A stretch of 45,455 bases of DNA from CAYXVB01 sp964467785 (GTDB lineage Bacteria > Bdellovibrionota > UBA1018). The position numbers were made by a program, and so were the translations under genes. Numbering within the stretch: the stretch's first letter is position 1; every line of letters starts with the position of its first letter. The notes under the pieces are model-generated. The model searched no databases. It was not told the origin of the DNA and saw only the letters and a list, made by a program, of their open reading frames with translations. Below are positions 25,883 to 34,953 of the stretch, one piece after another. The stretch covers positions 1 through 45,455 of the forward strand of contig CAYXVB010000006.1 in NCBI GenBank assembly GCA_964467785.1. Reading direction: 5' to 3'.

Positions 25883-26695
25883 CTACCCTACGGCTGCGGT
25901 CTCGAGGATCTCGCTGAGTCGGTTGAGAAAGCGCGCGGCTTCCGCGCCGGTGATGAGTCGACGGTCGAAGGCGAGCGTGAGAGTCGTGGTTTTTCTGACG
26001 ACTAACTTGCCCTCCGAGACCCATGGACGCTCCTTGATCAAACCAAAGGAGATCCCGATGGGATGAGGCCAGGTCGCCACGATGCAGTCTACGCCGTACT
26101 TGCTGGGGGAGGAAACGAGCGCGGCCCCTCCCCGATGGCGAATATAGAGCGAAGGAATGTTCTTGTGAAGCCAGAGGACCAGGTTGATGATCCAGTTAAA
26201 CGGGACCCGGGGGATGTCTTCTTTCATTCGCCTCCAGCGTTCAAGGCGTGGGTCGGTTCCATTCTTGCTGTCCGTTTGCGCGTCGGAGAGGCCCCTTAGT
26301 TCCCGGTCGATATCGTGGAGAGTTTTTGAGTCGGCGTTTCGGACAGTGTAAATGAAGACGGACGCTTTACCTCCGTCATTGCGCTCGACAGCGGTAGAAA
26401 CATCTTGGGTACTGAAGCGAAAAGTCCGTCTGAAGAGCGGGACTTCCATGGCTGCGCGATTGGCGTGGGGCGACTCTCGTAGGGTGAGTGCTGTGGCCTT
26501 GACTATGAAAGAGGTGTAGGAGGGGCGCGTGGAGTCTTTAGCTAGTGAGTTGCGCATCGCGTCCACCGCCGATAAGTCGATCTCCCGAAGTGCCAGGGCC
26601 TTTTGCTCTGGTTGGTTTTGGCGGTTCAGATACGAGAACATTTCGAATAGCCGATCACGCGGATCGATGGAGTAGAGTTCCTGTTTTTCGCTCAT
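25883..26695 (-). CDS. CAT/E2-like acyltransferase fold lacking the catalytic His
   Basis: 270 residues. The C-terminal FDRRLITGAEAARFLNRLSE lines up with the DHRxxDGxxAARFL signature of the chloramphenicol acetyltransferase and 2-oxoacid dehydrogenase E2 catalytic fold. In active enzymes the His is the general base and the following Asp is conserved; here they read Arg245 and Thr249. No lipoyl or peripheral-subunit domain precedes it. KATALTLRESPHANRAAM and TRPSYTSFIVKATA match the N-terminal part of the fold. It is divergent from a regulator gene. An inactive, binding or regulatory protein is the simplest reading. Confidence 0.7.
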   Translation of the reverse strand: MSEKQELYSIDPRDRLFEMFSYLNRQNQPEQKALALREIDLSAVDAMRNSLAKDSTRPSYTSFIVKATALTLRESPHANRAAMEVPLFRRTFRFSTQDVSTAVERNDGGKASVFIYTVRNADSKTLHDIDRELRGLSDAQTDSKNGTDPRLERWRRMKEDIPRVPFNWIINLVLWLHKNIPSLYIRHRGGAALVSSPSKYGVDCIVATWPHPIGISFGLIKERPWVSEGKLVVRKTTTLTLAFDRRLITGAEAARFLNRLSEILETAAVG

Positions 26696-26795
26696 AGGGC
26701 TCCCTTCGTGACTTGCGGACTGTCAGGTACTGGAGTCTACTGTTCGAACTGGCTGTGGGACGGGAGAAATTTTGCACCCGCTGATTGGAGGGGGC

Positions 26796-28346
26796 ATGGG
26801 TAGCGGGCACGTCGAATTCGAGAGATTGAAATCGCGAAAGATTCGATCGTTAACATTGGCGGAAAAAAACCGAATTATTCTATCAAGACTAGATAAATCG
26901 GGCTTTCAAGGTGTCGAAAACTACTTTGAAAGTGAGCTCCCTGCGGAAAGCTTTATCGCGGCCGGAAATGACATGTTGGTCCATCAGGCGCTTTTGGCGC
27001 GGTTTTTCCTCAACGGAGGGGCCATGGTAAGCGCAAGTCGGATCGCGAGGGAGCTTCTAGCCGTTTATGAGAAGCGCACCGATCGGCTCTCCTGGAGTGG
27101 CCGGCTCGGTCTATTGCATCAGATCAGTGCGCTCTATCTGGAACTCTACGACGAGCAGTCATTGCTGAGACTTGAGACGCTGCGAAAACGCTGCACGGGT
27201 CTATCCTCGGAGTCCATGGATCTCTATCGTGTGATTGTTTTGCAATGTCAGATTTATTCGGGAACGCGTTCCTGGTCAGCCGCCGTGGACAGAGAATTTC
27301 TTTTGATCAGAAGGCGTAGTGATCCAGCGCTCGGAGCGGTAATCGATTACTTTTCCACGCAAAACCAATTCCTTTCACGTGGGACCAGTCCGTCGGAGAT
27401 CCTCGGTCGGCTGGGGAAGCTTGATGAGGAAATCCCGGATTCGCTCCGCTTGTTTTATCGAGTTCTTAAGGCAAAAGTGCTCATCCGACAGGGTAGGAGG
27501 CGCGAGGCGCATTCACTGCTACGAGCGACGCAGCCTGGTCAGCGTTTGGATCTTGAGATCGAAGGTCTTTTTCTTCGAAGGTATCTGCTCGGTGAGGAGC
27601 TGGCATTGGCGGATGATGTGGAGCTCCACTGCTATCCCGCGGCGAACGAATACCTGTATCTACTGGGAAACCGGAACATGCCAGATGGATTTCGGTTGTC
27701 CGATGTTTTTCTCGACCAGTTGCCAGGGCTGCGGCGATTGGCAGCGAATTCCGTAGATGCTGATTCCTGGCTGATCGCCGGGGGAAAGGTCAGTCCTCGA
27801 CGATATGTAGATGTCGTGGGCGAACGGCACTTGCTTGACCTACGAGCTGGAGTGCTGCAGGCCGAAGGGGAATTGCAGCTTCTTGGGCGCAACCGCTGTC
27901 TGGCGCTTGCGTGCATCATTTCGACCGGTACGCGGGGCGCGGGCGAGGTGCTCCTCGCCGAGCGGGTATACGAAAGCGAGCGGATTCCCATCTCCAGCGC
28001 CATCGAGCGGGTCCGTAATCTCGTGACGCAGCTTCAGCGCTTGGGAATTCCTTTGATCAGGAGCGGACGGCGGGTTCGATATGATTTTGATACAAAGCGT
28101 GACCGGATCGTGCTCCCTAAGGTTCCGACCTATGGAGGGCAGCGGGACTGGTTTCGTGCGCGTGGCGGGAGAGTGTCACGCGAGATGATCATGGAGAAAT
28201 TTGGCGTCTCGCGCCGGGCCGCCTCTTATTCCCTCCAGTGCTGGAGGAAGGAAGGGATGTTGCGTGAAGTGACCGGGAGCAGAGGAGTTTATGAATTCTC
28301 CGGCCCTAGGGTGGACGTGGATCAAGGATCCGTGCATCAGTCTTAG
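26796..28346 (+). CDS. Large regulator-like protein with two C-terminal DNA-binding segments
   Basis: 516 residues from ATG 26796 (GGAGGGGG just upstream). Residues 1-340 are helical and resemble a repeat scaffold without a clear motif. Around 385-430, LLAERVYESERIPISSAIERVRNLVTQL followed by RSGRRVRYDF is laid out like an OmpR/SARP-type winged helix. Near the end, GRVSREMIMEKFGVSRRAASYSLQCWRKEG is a DeoR-like helix-turn-helix with a wing (GSRGVYEF). The protein is likely a transcription factor; its divergent neighbour (the E2-like gene) is a natural target. No full-length family recognised. Confidence 0.65.
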   Translation: MGSGHVEFERLKSRKIRSLTLAEKNRIILSRLDKSGFQGVENYFESELPAESFIAAGNDMLVHQALLARFFLNGGAMVSASRIARELLAVYEKRTDRLSWSGRLGLLHQISALYLELYDEQSLLRLETLRKRCTGLSSESMDLYRVIVLQCQIYSGTRSWSAAVDREFLLIRRRSDPALGAVIDYFSTQNQFLSRGTSPSEILGRLGKLDEEIPDSLRLFYRVLKAKVLIRQGRRREAHSLLRATQPGQRLDLEIEGLFLRRYLLGEELALADDVELHCYPAANEYLYLLGNRNMPDGFRLSDVFLDQLPGLRRLAANSVDADSWLIAGGKVSPRRYVDVVGERHLLDLRAGVLQAEGELQLLGRNRCLALACIISTGTRGAGEVLLAERVYESERIPISSAIERVRNLVTQLQRLGIPLIRSGRRVRYDFDTKRDRIVLPKVPTYGGQRDWFRARGGRVSREMIMEKFGVSRRAASYSLQCWRKEGMLREVTGSRGVYEFSGPRVDVDQGSVHQS

Positions 28347-28397
28347 TGGCACCGATGTGGTGGGTGCGCGATATTGCACGAGTGACGCCAGAATACA

Positions 28398-28437
28398 AAG
28401 GCGCCCCAGCCTCCGCATTGGGGGACTGGGGCGTTTT
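28398..28437 (+). terminator. Terminator between convergent genes
   Basis: CGCCCCAGCCTCC (28402-28414) pairs with GGGGGACTGGGGCG (28419-28432) through G-T wobbles and is followed by TTTT. It lies between the regulator gene and the protease gene that ends at 28461. The T-run is short, so strength is moderate. Confidence 0.65.
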
Positions 28438-28460
28438 AAAGAGTATCTTTCAGTCTGCGG

Positions 28461-29681
28461 TTACTTCTGAAGGACGTACTGAACCGCGTCGGCCCAGCCG
28501 GTGTCCCTCTGGAACTGCAAGGTGGAGTAGAGATTTGAGTAGCTGTTGTAGGTCGCCATGTCGTGAGGCAGCCAAATTGAAACGCCGTGAGCGCGGGCGT
28601 ATTTTTTGGTCGTTGCATTTGCGATCACGTAGGTATCGACCGCGGAACGCATGTTAGTTATCGCGCCTTTGGCTACGGAGGCTACTTCGGACTTCTCGAC
28701 GAGATCGACGAAGTCAACCAGGTCATTGTAGTCCTCGTAAGTGAAAACCTGAGCCTTGCTTGCGGCCGCCACGACGGCTTTGCGCGAGGGAGCGTCTAAG
28801 GTCCTCATCGTGCGTCCAAGTTCTGAAACCGCGCGATAGAGCTTGTCGCTTTGCTCAAGGTCGTAAGCGGAGAACGTAACCTCGTCACGGCCGTTGACGC
28901 CGCCGCTGTAGGACGCAACATACTCGGTAGTCAGGATCTTGGCCACGTCGGCAGCCGAGGCCTCGGGAGCGGCGTTCCATTTGGCCAAGAGGTTTTGGTA
29001 GGGCCAGCCGGCTCCTGGCTCGAGTTCTTGTGAGCCCGCGTACACGCGGACGGAGTCGCGCATTTCGCCCGCGACCTCGGCCATTGCCATCAGGCAGGCG
29101 TCAGAAGCGTAAACATCGACCTTGTGGCCGATGATCCGCGCGGCTTCGGACATAGCTTGGCCCAGCTGTGCTGTAGAGATTGAGTTGCCGGTATTGTCGT
29201 CCCAGCTGATGTCAGTTGGGTGGAAGGTGCCATTTTCGCGTGCAATCTGCGCGGAAATGGCATGCCAACCGCTGCCGTGGTCCCAAACGTTGATGAAGTA
29301 GCGTTTGGCGGGGTAATTGTCATTGGCCCAACGGACGAATTCGATGAGGCTTCGGTAGTCGCCCATGTCGACTTTGCCCATGTCTTGGACGACCGGGGAG
29401 GTTACCTTTTTGGGGTCATTGTCTTTCTGGACATAAAGGCGTTGGGTCTTTTTGTTGCGGAGGCTGGCCCATTGAACCACGACGTTGATCTTGTCGGTGG
29501 AGCCGACCTGCTCCATCTGATTGATATTCATCGCGCCAAAGGAGTCGAGATTGTTATTGCCGTTGAGGTAGACCAGGAAGGTCCAATCTTTTTGGGCGGG
29601 CGCGGCGTGTGCATTTTTTTCAATGGCACCGGTCGAGAGTAGGGCAAAACTACAAGCGAGCAGGGCTAACTTCTTCTTCAT
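28461..29681 (-). CDS. Secreted clostripain-family cysteine peptidase (C11)
   Basis: 406 residues from ATG 29681, which has GGAGGAG upstream; the open frame extends further but without coding sense. MKKKLALLACSFALLS is a signal peptide, cleaved near AHAA. Clostripain-type proteases (C11, clan CD) cut after Arg or Lys. WTFLVYLNGNNNLDSF is the opening strand of the fold. The catalytic His is in NVWDHGSGWH and the Cys in VYASDACLMAMAEVAGE, followed by SQELEPGAGWPY. No propeptide cleavage pattern stands out. A secreted protease fits predatory or scavenging life, which is inference. Confidence 0.92.
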   Translation of the reverse strand: MKKKLALLACSFALLSTGAIEKNAHAAPAQKDWTFLVYLNGNNNLDSFGAMNINQMEQVGSTDKINVVVQWASLRNKKTQRLYVQKDNDPKKVTSPVVQDMGKVDMGDYRSLIEFVRWANDNYPAKRYFINVWDHGSGWHAISAQIARENGTFHPTDISWDDNTGNSISTAQLGQAMSEAARIIGHKVDVYASDACLMAMAEVAGEMRDSVRVYAGSQELEPGAGWPYQNLLAKWNAAPEASAADVAKILTTEYVASYSGGVNGRDEVTFSAYDLEQSDKLYRAVSELGRTMRTLDAPSRKAVVAAASKAQVFTYEDYNDLVDFVDLVEKSEVASVAKGAITNMRSAVDTYVIANATTKKYARAHGVSIWLPHDMATYNSYSNLYSTLQFQRDTGWADAVQYVLQK

Positions 29682-29802
29682 GCGGCTCCTCCATGAGTGA
29701 CGCAAAGGTTGTACTGCTGTGTTCGCCAGAATCGGTTTCTGTGGACTCTTTCCGCAGATTCCGCTCCTGTCTTGGCCTTTCGACTTCTGGCTGTGTTTGT
29801 TC

Positions 29803-29830
29803 AGGGTAGCATGAATCATTCCCTGTTCAA
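29803..29830 (-). promoter_or_regulatory. Possible promoter of the clostripain gene
   Basis: On the minus strand: TTGAAC (29830-29825), 16 bases, TACCCT (29808-29803). The -10 is a weak match. The leader would be about 115 bases. Confidence 0.3.
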
Positions 29831-29901
29831 TCCCGTGTCATGTAAAAAATTTATGCACGAATTTTTGACGGATAAAAATTACACACTTATCAATGAGTGC
29901 G

Positions 29902-31044
29902 TCAGAGGTTTAACAGCGTGCATACATCACAGGTTCCGCAAGCCGATGTTTGTGATTCCATTCCCGGATTGAAGTAGGCCCTGAGTGCGTTACGACGACA
30001 GCGTATCTCCTGAAGGAGGCGCCAGGTGGCATGAGCGTCCGCGCGTTTGCGTTCGGAACCGTGGATCATCCACTCGCTGAGTCTGAAGTCCGTGTCATCC
30101 CAAAAAACCACGGCATCCGCCGGGTGGCTGGGGTCACGGCCGACACGTCCAACGGCCTGCGCCAGCGACAAAAGTGACGTGGGAGCCTGCCAAAGTACGG
30201 CCCAGCGGAGGGAGGGGATATGCACTCCCATTCCAAACGCGGAAGTTGCGACTACTACGTCCAATTTGGATTCAAAGAGGCGGGACTCGATGTTCAGCCG
30301 TTCTTCGGCGGCCAAGCCAGCGTGATAGGGTGCGGCTGCTGTCCCGGATTGGGCCAGAAGGCTTGCGATTTTTTCTGACTTCTGGCGGGTAGGGGCAAAG
30401 ACGATGCCGGAACCTTTGCGCCGCGAGATCCAGCGCATCACGGTATCGGCCCGTTCGTGGGCGGAAGAACGGATCAAGCTGAGTCGTAAAGAAGGGGGCA
30501 GGTCGAACGAGCCCACTTCGCTCCAAGGTCCCGGCAGTCTTTCGCGGAGATCGGCCCGTGCCGCTGGCGGCAGGGTGGCGGTCAACCAGAGGGAGCGTTC
30601 GATATTTAGCTCGCGCACCAATTGTGGAATCCGATTGAATGAGGGGCGGAATCCTTCGCCCCAATCCCAGAGGCAGTGGCATTCGTCCACCACGAGCAGA
30701 TCGGGGGACCAGCGACGCAGCTGATCTAGGCGGGAAGGTTGCGAGAGGGATTCTGGACTGACGATCCAGGAGCCGGACCCAGTTGGGGGGCCGGAGCGGT
30801 CGCCGAGCGGGATGCCCAACGATGCGAGTCGCGCCCTTTGCTGACGGGCTAGAGCGATCAGCGGAGTGACTAAGAGCAGGCGATGGCGGCTATCCAGTGC
30901 CAGGCGCTCGTAAATCAGGCTTTTTCCGGCGCCTGTGGGCGCGACACAGAGGACGTGTACTGGCCCCGGTTGGCGGAAGTGGGAAAGCGCTTCGCTTTGA
31001 AAAGGACGAAGTTCGGTAAAGGGTGGGCGCGCGGGCGGTTGCAT
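29902..31044 (-). CDS. Short RecQ-like superfamily 2 helicase
   Basis: 380 residues. The core carries motif I APTGAGKSLIY, DECH box VVDECHCLWDWGEGFRPSF (the aromatic-rich loop typical of RecQ), motif III LTATLPP, motif V ATSAFGMGVHIPSLRWAVL and motif VI QAVGRVGRDPSHP. A C-terminal zinc-type cluster reads IRCRRNALRAYFNPG then CGTCDVC. The winged-helix and HRDC domains of full RecQ are missing, and the whole is about 230 residues shorter than E. coli RecQ. It follows the flippase-like gene by 33 bases and is last in a four-gene minus-strand operon. Confidence 0.88.
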   Translation of the reverse strand: MQPPARPPFTELRPFQSEALSHFRQPGPVHVLCVAPTGAGKSLIYERLALDSRHRLLLVTPLIALARQQRARLASLGIPLGDRSGPPTGSGSWIVSPESLSQPSRLDQLRRWSPDLLVVDECHCLWDWGEGFRPSFNRIPQLVRELNIERSLWLTATLPPAARADLRERLPGPWSEVGSFDLPPSLRLSLIRSSAHERADTVMRWISRRKGSGIVFAPTRQKSEKIASLLAQSGTAAAPYHAGLAAEERLNIESRLFESKLDVVVATSAFGMGVHIPSLRWAVLWQAPTSLLSLAQAVGRVGRDPSHPADAVVFWDDTDFRLSEWMIHGSERKRADAHATWRLLQEIRCRRNALRAYFNPGMESQTSACGTCDVCTLLNL

Positions 31045-31077
31045 GGCCGCCCGGGGATGAAAGCTTCGTGCCGGGGG

Positions 31078-32064
31078 TTAGGAGGCTTCGGTCACTTGTG
31101 GGGGGAGCGGCGCGTGGGATTTGAAGCGAATATAAACGAGACCGCCGAGAGCCCCGATCGCGAAATTGCTGAGCGCGATCAGCGTGAAAACGTCCCCGCC
31201 GCGAGCCGAGCCGATGAGGCCGAAAAGGAAAGCGAACGCCCAGTGTCCCGTGCCGACGCCTGCGGGAGCCACCGGGACTGCGGTGACCAGCAGTCCGAGC
31301 GGGAAGACCAGGAGAAGCGGCAGGAAGTGCACGTCATACTCGCCGAGCGCATGAACGAATTGTAGGCAGGTCCATCCGACGACCATCTGCAGGAACATTG
31401 AGATTGCAACCACCCGGACCACGGTGAGCCGGTGATGGTGGTAGTGACGCAAGCCGAGATAGATATGGGTGAGTGACTGGAGTTTGCTGACGCGCTTTTC
31501 GAAAAAGCGAAGGATTCGCAGCGCCGGGTCATGATGTTCGCGCACGAGAAAGAGATACGCATAGAAAACGAAGATGCAACCGGCGGCTGTCAGGATCAAG
31601 GGACGAGTGCCGGCCAGTGCGTTTTCAGGAATGTGGGACGAGCCGAAAAGCGCTGCCCCTGCCGAGATGAAGACCAGGCCGGTGAGGCCGGAGACACGGT
31701 CAAAGAGTATGGTGCCAAAGGTGTGGCCGCGCTGGCCGGGAGTTTCCTTGCCGACGTAGAACGCTTTGACGAAGTCTCCGCTGACCGCGCCGGGCAGCGC
31801 GACGTTGAAGAAGTTGCCGATGAAAGAAAGCTCGAGGGTCTTGCGGTAGGGGAGCACGATGTTCTGCGTGCGCAGGAGAATCTGCCAGCGCCAGGCGGCG
31901 ATCGCGCCGTTGAAGATCAGCGCCAGATAGGAAGGGATGAGTAAGTCCCAGCGGGTGAACGCGCGTCGGGTGCTCTCCAGCGATATAGCCCCTTTTTGGG
32001 CGAGATAATAGAAAAGGGCGAGCACGAGGGCGAGTTTGAGGAAGTTGGTGAAATACTTTTTCAT
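31078..32064 (-). CDS. Flippase-like membrane protein (LPG synthase TM / UPF0104 family)
   Basis: 328 residues with about eight hydrophobic spans. The LPG-synthase-TM family includes the flippase half of MprF and many proteins in glycan and lipid clusters. Marks: NGAIAAWRWQILLRTQNI, FIGNFFNVALPGAVSGDFVKAFYV, and FPLGLLVTAVPVAPAGVGTGHWAF (the conserved P..P.G.G.GxxE/H stretch). No catalytic aminoacyl-transfer domain is attached. It starts inside the end of the amidotransferase gene (four-base overlap). A role in moving a lipid-linked substrate is likely but unproven. Confidence 0.87.
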   Translation of the reverse strand: MKKYFTNFLKLALVLALFYYLAQKGAISLESTRRAFTRWDLLIPSYLALIFNGAIAAWRWQILLRTQNIVLPYRKTLELSFIGNFFNVALPGAVSGDFVKAFYVGKETPGQRGHTFGTILFDRVSGLTGLVFISAGAALFGSSHIPENALAGTRPLILTAAGCIFVFYAYLFLVREHHDPALRILRFFEKRVSKLQSLTHIYLGLRHYHHHRLTVVRVVAISMFLQMVVGWTCLQFVHALGEYDVHFLPLLLVFPLGLLVTAVPVAPAGVGTGHWAFAFLFGLIGSARGGDVFTLIALSNFAIGALGGLVYIRFKSHAPLPPQVTEAS

Positions 32065-32744
32065 AGACCGAGGAAATTGCGAAAGAGGGTTTCGCCGATC
32101 GCCGCATCGAATACGTTCCGACCTTTTCGGAAATTGAGTAATTCGTGTGGAAGCCTCTGCTTGTTTTTGAGTTCGAGGCTGATCTCGCCTTCATCAAGGA
32201 GTTTTTCGGGATGGAACTGGATGCCGAAAACGGGCTTGTTGACGAGTCTCATCGCCTGGATCGCGCAGCGTTCCGATCGCGCCAGGTGCGCCGTGCCGGG
32301 CGGAAGCTCCGAAACCTCATCAAAATGGGACTGGTAAGTGTGGAATTCGCGCGGCAGCCCGCGGGTCAATTCGGAATCCGCCAGTAGCTCGACCTTGCCC
32401 CAACCTAGCTCTGGAACGGCGGCGCGACGGACGGAGGTCTTGCCCCCGAGTACTCGTGCGAGGGATTGATGTCCGTAACAGACCCCAAGGACCGGCTTGC
32501 CCTGATCGATGGCCGCGGCGATGAACTCGTGGAGCCTGAAAATCCAGGGCGCATCATCCATCGCGGCGGTCCGCGATCCTGAAATCATGATGCGATCAAA
32601 AGACCGCGGAGAATTGGGCAGATCTTCCTGGGGTGCACGGCGAACGTGAATGGTCGAGCCAGACGCCAAGCGCCCGAAGCGTGCCAGTTCCCAAGCGCCC
32701 CAATAAGGCCGGTCGATGTTGTTGTCGATCACCAGAATTCGCAT
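32061..32744 (-). CDS. Class I glutamine amidotransferase domain protein
   Basis: 227 residues, consisting of a single GATase1 domain. The nucleophile Cys89 is in LGVCYGHQSLAR, the oxyanion SGSRTA precedes it, and the His-Glu pair is in VFGIQFHPEKL. These enzymes release ammonia from glutamine for a partner synthase. No synthase is fused, and the neighbours are a glycosyltransferase (two bases upstream) and a flippase-like protein (overlapping). It resembles stand-alone GMP-synthase-type GATases, some of which act as gamma-glutamyl peptidases. A role in aminating a surface sugar or lipid is possible but is inference. Confidence 0.88.
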   Translation of the reverse strand: MRILVIDNNIDRPYWGAWELARFGRLASGSTIHVRRAPQEDLPNSPRSFDRIMISGSRTAAMDDAPWIFRLHEFIAAAIDQGKPVLGVCYGHQSLARVLGGKTSVRRAAVPELGWGKVELLADSELTRGLPREFHTYQSHFDEVSELPPGTAHLARSERCAIQAMRLVNKPVFGIQFHPEKLLDEGEISLELKNKQRLPHELLNFRKGRNVFDAAIGETLFRNFLGL

Positions 32745-32746
32745 TT

Positions 32747-33569
32747 TCAGCTTCTCTCGCTCGGTAGTTTGGTCGATTCCCAGAGAAAGGCGAACTTCAA
32801 GAACATGCTGTATGCGGCGTTAATGGAGATGATCAACCCCGGCAGCCCGTCCAGAAAACCACGTTTCAAAAAGTAAGTCTCCAGGAATTTACCCCAAGGT
32901 TTGAGCAGCAGCAGAGTAACGGAAGGGGTCCTGCCGCGACGTTGAAGCTCCTGCGCGCCGAGGCGGGCGAAGTTGAGGTTGGTTCGGACCTGGTCGGCGA
33001 CCGACTCGAATGAAAAATGATCCAGCGCTTCGGAGAGGCGGCCGACGGATCCCTGCGCGATCCAAGCTTCATGCAGATACGGTTCGCTCCAACGCGCCTT
33101 GCGACGATCCGCGAGCCGGATCAGATGATTGGGATACCAACCACCATGGCGGATCCAGCGACCGCGGTAGTAGGTTTTTCGCGCCATTTCGAAAGCGGCA
33201 ATATCGCTTTGGCCGCGAGGGTCGTCCGTCGAGACGAGGGAGAGTCGATTCCGGATTTCCCCGGCCAGGGCGGCGGAAATCTCCTCGTCCGCGTCGATGT
33301 TCAGAACCCAGTCGTGGCTTGCCCGGTCTTGGGCGAAGTTTTTTTGCTTGCCGTATCCGGGCCACGGATTGTGAATCACGCGCGCTCCCAAGCTGCGTGC
33401 GATCTCAACCGTCTGGTCGACGGAACAGGTGTGACGCGCGACGGCGCGGTTGCGCAGCCGACNNNNNNNNNNGAACTTCTTCAGCCCAGGCCGCGCTTCG
33501 GATTGCCCGGCCGATGTTCGCTTCTTCGTTTAAAGTGATGATGGTGACCGAAACCGGTGGCCGGTTCAT
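32747..33569 (-). CDS. Family 2 glycosyltransferase (WaaE-like), with an N gap
   Basis: The start ATG at 33569 opens with PPVSVTIITLNEEANIGRAI, typical of GT2 enzymes of LPS core synthesis (WaaE/KdtX). Ten N at 33463-33472 then interrupt it. After the gap the frame is SVDQTVEIARSLGARV, GYGKQKNFAQ, HDWVLNIDADEEIS (the metal-binding DxD type site) and IRHGGWYPNHLIRLADRRKARW. Between the gap and SVDQT the sequence reads RLRNRAVARHTC, where the family should have a VVDSxS stretch, so the contig end may carry foreign or wrong bases. It heads the operon with the amidotransferase, flippase-like and RecQ-like genes and diverges from ugd. Confidence 0.88.
33463..33472. other. Assembly gap of nominal length in a glycosyltransferase
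   Basis: Ten N. The flanking translation does not fit the GT2 family on the low-coordinate side. Confidence 0.97.
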
Positions 33570-33642
33570 AGCTGACTTTGCCGCTCCATTTTGTGAAAAA
33601 AACTAGCATAATGACACGGGATTTGGGAGAAAAACACCATCT

Positions 33643-34953
33643 ATGAAAGTCGCGATCATCGGAACGGGATACGTTGGTTTGGTGGCGGGCGCATGTTTTG
33701 CCGACACAGGTAACACCGTCTATTGCGTGGATAAGGATCCTCGCAAGATCGAGGCGCTCAAGCGCGGAGAGATCCCGATTTACGAGCCGGGCCTAGAGAC
33801 TCTGGTGGAACGCAACGCGCGGAGCGGTCGTCTCCTCTTCACGACCTCGACCGCCGAGGCCGTCGCCGACTGCGAAGTGGTCTTTATGGCGGTGGGCACG
33901 CCTCCGCTGCCAAACGGTGAGCCGGATCTCCAGTATCTCAAGGCCGCGGCCGAAGAGGTGGCGCGCGCGATGACTGGCTATCGTCTGATCGTGAACAAGT
34001 CGACGGTACCGATCGGATCGCATCAGGTGGTCGCCGAGTGGATGCGTCCGCACACGAAGCACGCGTTTGACGTAGCGAGCAACCCCGAGTTCCTCAAGGA
34101 AGGCTCGGCAGTCGATGACTTCCTCAAGCCTGATCGGGTGGTGATCGGCACGCTCAAGGACGAAGTTTTTGCCAAGATGTGCGACTTGTATGCCCCGTTC
34201 GTGCGCCAGGGCAATCCCATCATTAAGATGGACCCGGTTTCGGCTGAAATCACCAAATACGCCTGCAACGCGTTTCTTGCGACTCGCATTAGCTTCATGA
34301 ACGAACTGTCGCGCCTCTGCGAAAAGGTGGGTGGCGACATCGAAGACGTGCGTAAGGGCATGACCACGGACGTGCGCATCGGCAAACACTTCCTTTATGC
34401 CGGCGTGGGTTATGGTGGCTCGTGCTTCCCCAAGGACGTGCAGGCGCTCATGGCAACCGGCCGCAAGCATGGCACTGAGATGTCTATCGTGACCTCCGCG
34501 GAGGACGCCAACTACGCGCAGAAGAAGCATCTCTCCGAACAGGTGAAGGAGCGCTTCGGCAAGGACCTCAAGGGACGTATCTTTGGGGTTTGGGGCCTGG
34601 CGTTCAAGCCAAATACCGATGACATGCGCGAAGCGCCGGCCCTGACGATCATCGACGAACTGGTTGCCTGCGGCGCGCAGATCCAGGCCTTCGATCCGGT
34701 CGCGACCGAAAACGCCGCGAAATTGCTTGAAAAACATGGCGCAAAGGTCCGCTTCGCCAAGGATGCCTTTTCCGCGATCGAAGGTGCGGATGCGCTTTTG
34801 CTCGTGACCGAGTGGAACGAGTTCCGCCACGTGGATTTCGCGCGGGTGAAGAAGACGTTGAAAACGCCGGTCGTCTTTGACGGTCGCAATATTTACAATC
34901 CGGCCCAGATCAAGGCTCTGGGCTTTGAGTATCGCGGCATCGGTCGTTCGTGA
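33643..34953 (+). CDS. ugd: UDP-glucose 6-dehydrogenase
   Basis: 436 residues. Ugd oxidises UDP-glucose twice to UDP-glucuronate, a precursor for acidic surface sugars and aminoarabinose. The NAD Rossmann loop is VAIIGTGYVGLVAGACFAD; then FMAVGTPPLPNGEPDL, NKSTVPIGS, NPEFLKEGSAVDDFLKPDR, and the catalytic Cys in GVGYGGSCFPKD. The C-terminal GLAFKPNTDDMREAPA is standard. Its stop overlaps the next glycosyltransferase start by four bases (GTGA). Length is normal and the residues are intact. Confidence 0.96.
   Translation: MKVAIIGTGYVGLVAGACFADTGNTVYCVDKDPRKIEALKRGEIPIYEPGLETLVERNARSGRLLFTTSTAEAVADCEVVFMAVGTPPLPNGEPDLQYLKAAAEEVARAMTGYRLIVNKSTVPIGSHQVVAEWMRPHTKHAFDVASNPEFLKEGSAVDDFLKPDRVVIGTLKDEVFAKMCDLYAPFVRQGNPIIKMDPVSAEITKYACNAFLATRISFMNELSRLCEKVGGDIEDVRKGMTTDVRIGKHFLYAGVGYGGSCFPKDVQALMATGRKHGTEMSIVTSAEDANYAQKKHLSEQVKERFGKDLKGRIFGVWGLAFKPNTDDMREAPALTIIDELVACGAQIQAFDPVATENAAKLLEKHGAKVRFAKDAFSAIEGADALLLVTEWNEFRHVDFARVKKTLKTPVVFDGRNIYNPAQIKALGFEYRGIGRS

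Noticed and set aside
33793..34830. Long minus-strand open frame opposite ugd
   Set aside because: The opposite strand encodes an intact UDP-glucose dehydrogenase; the frame shows no family motifs.
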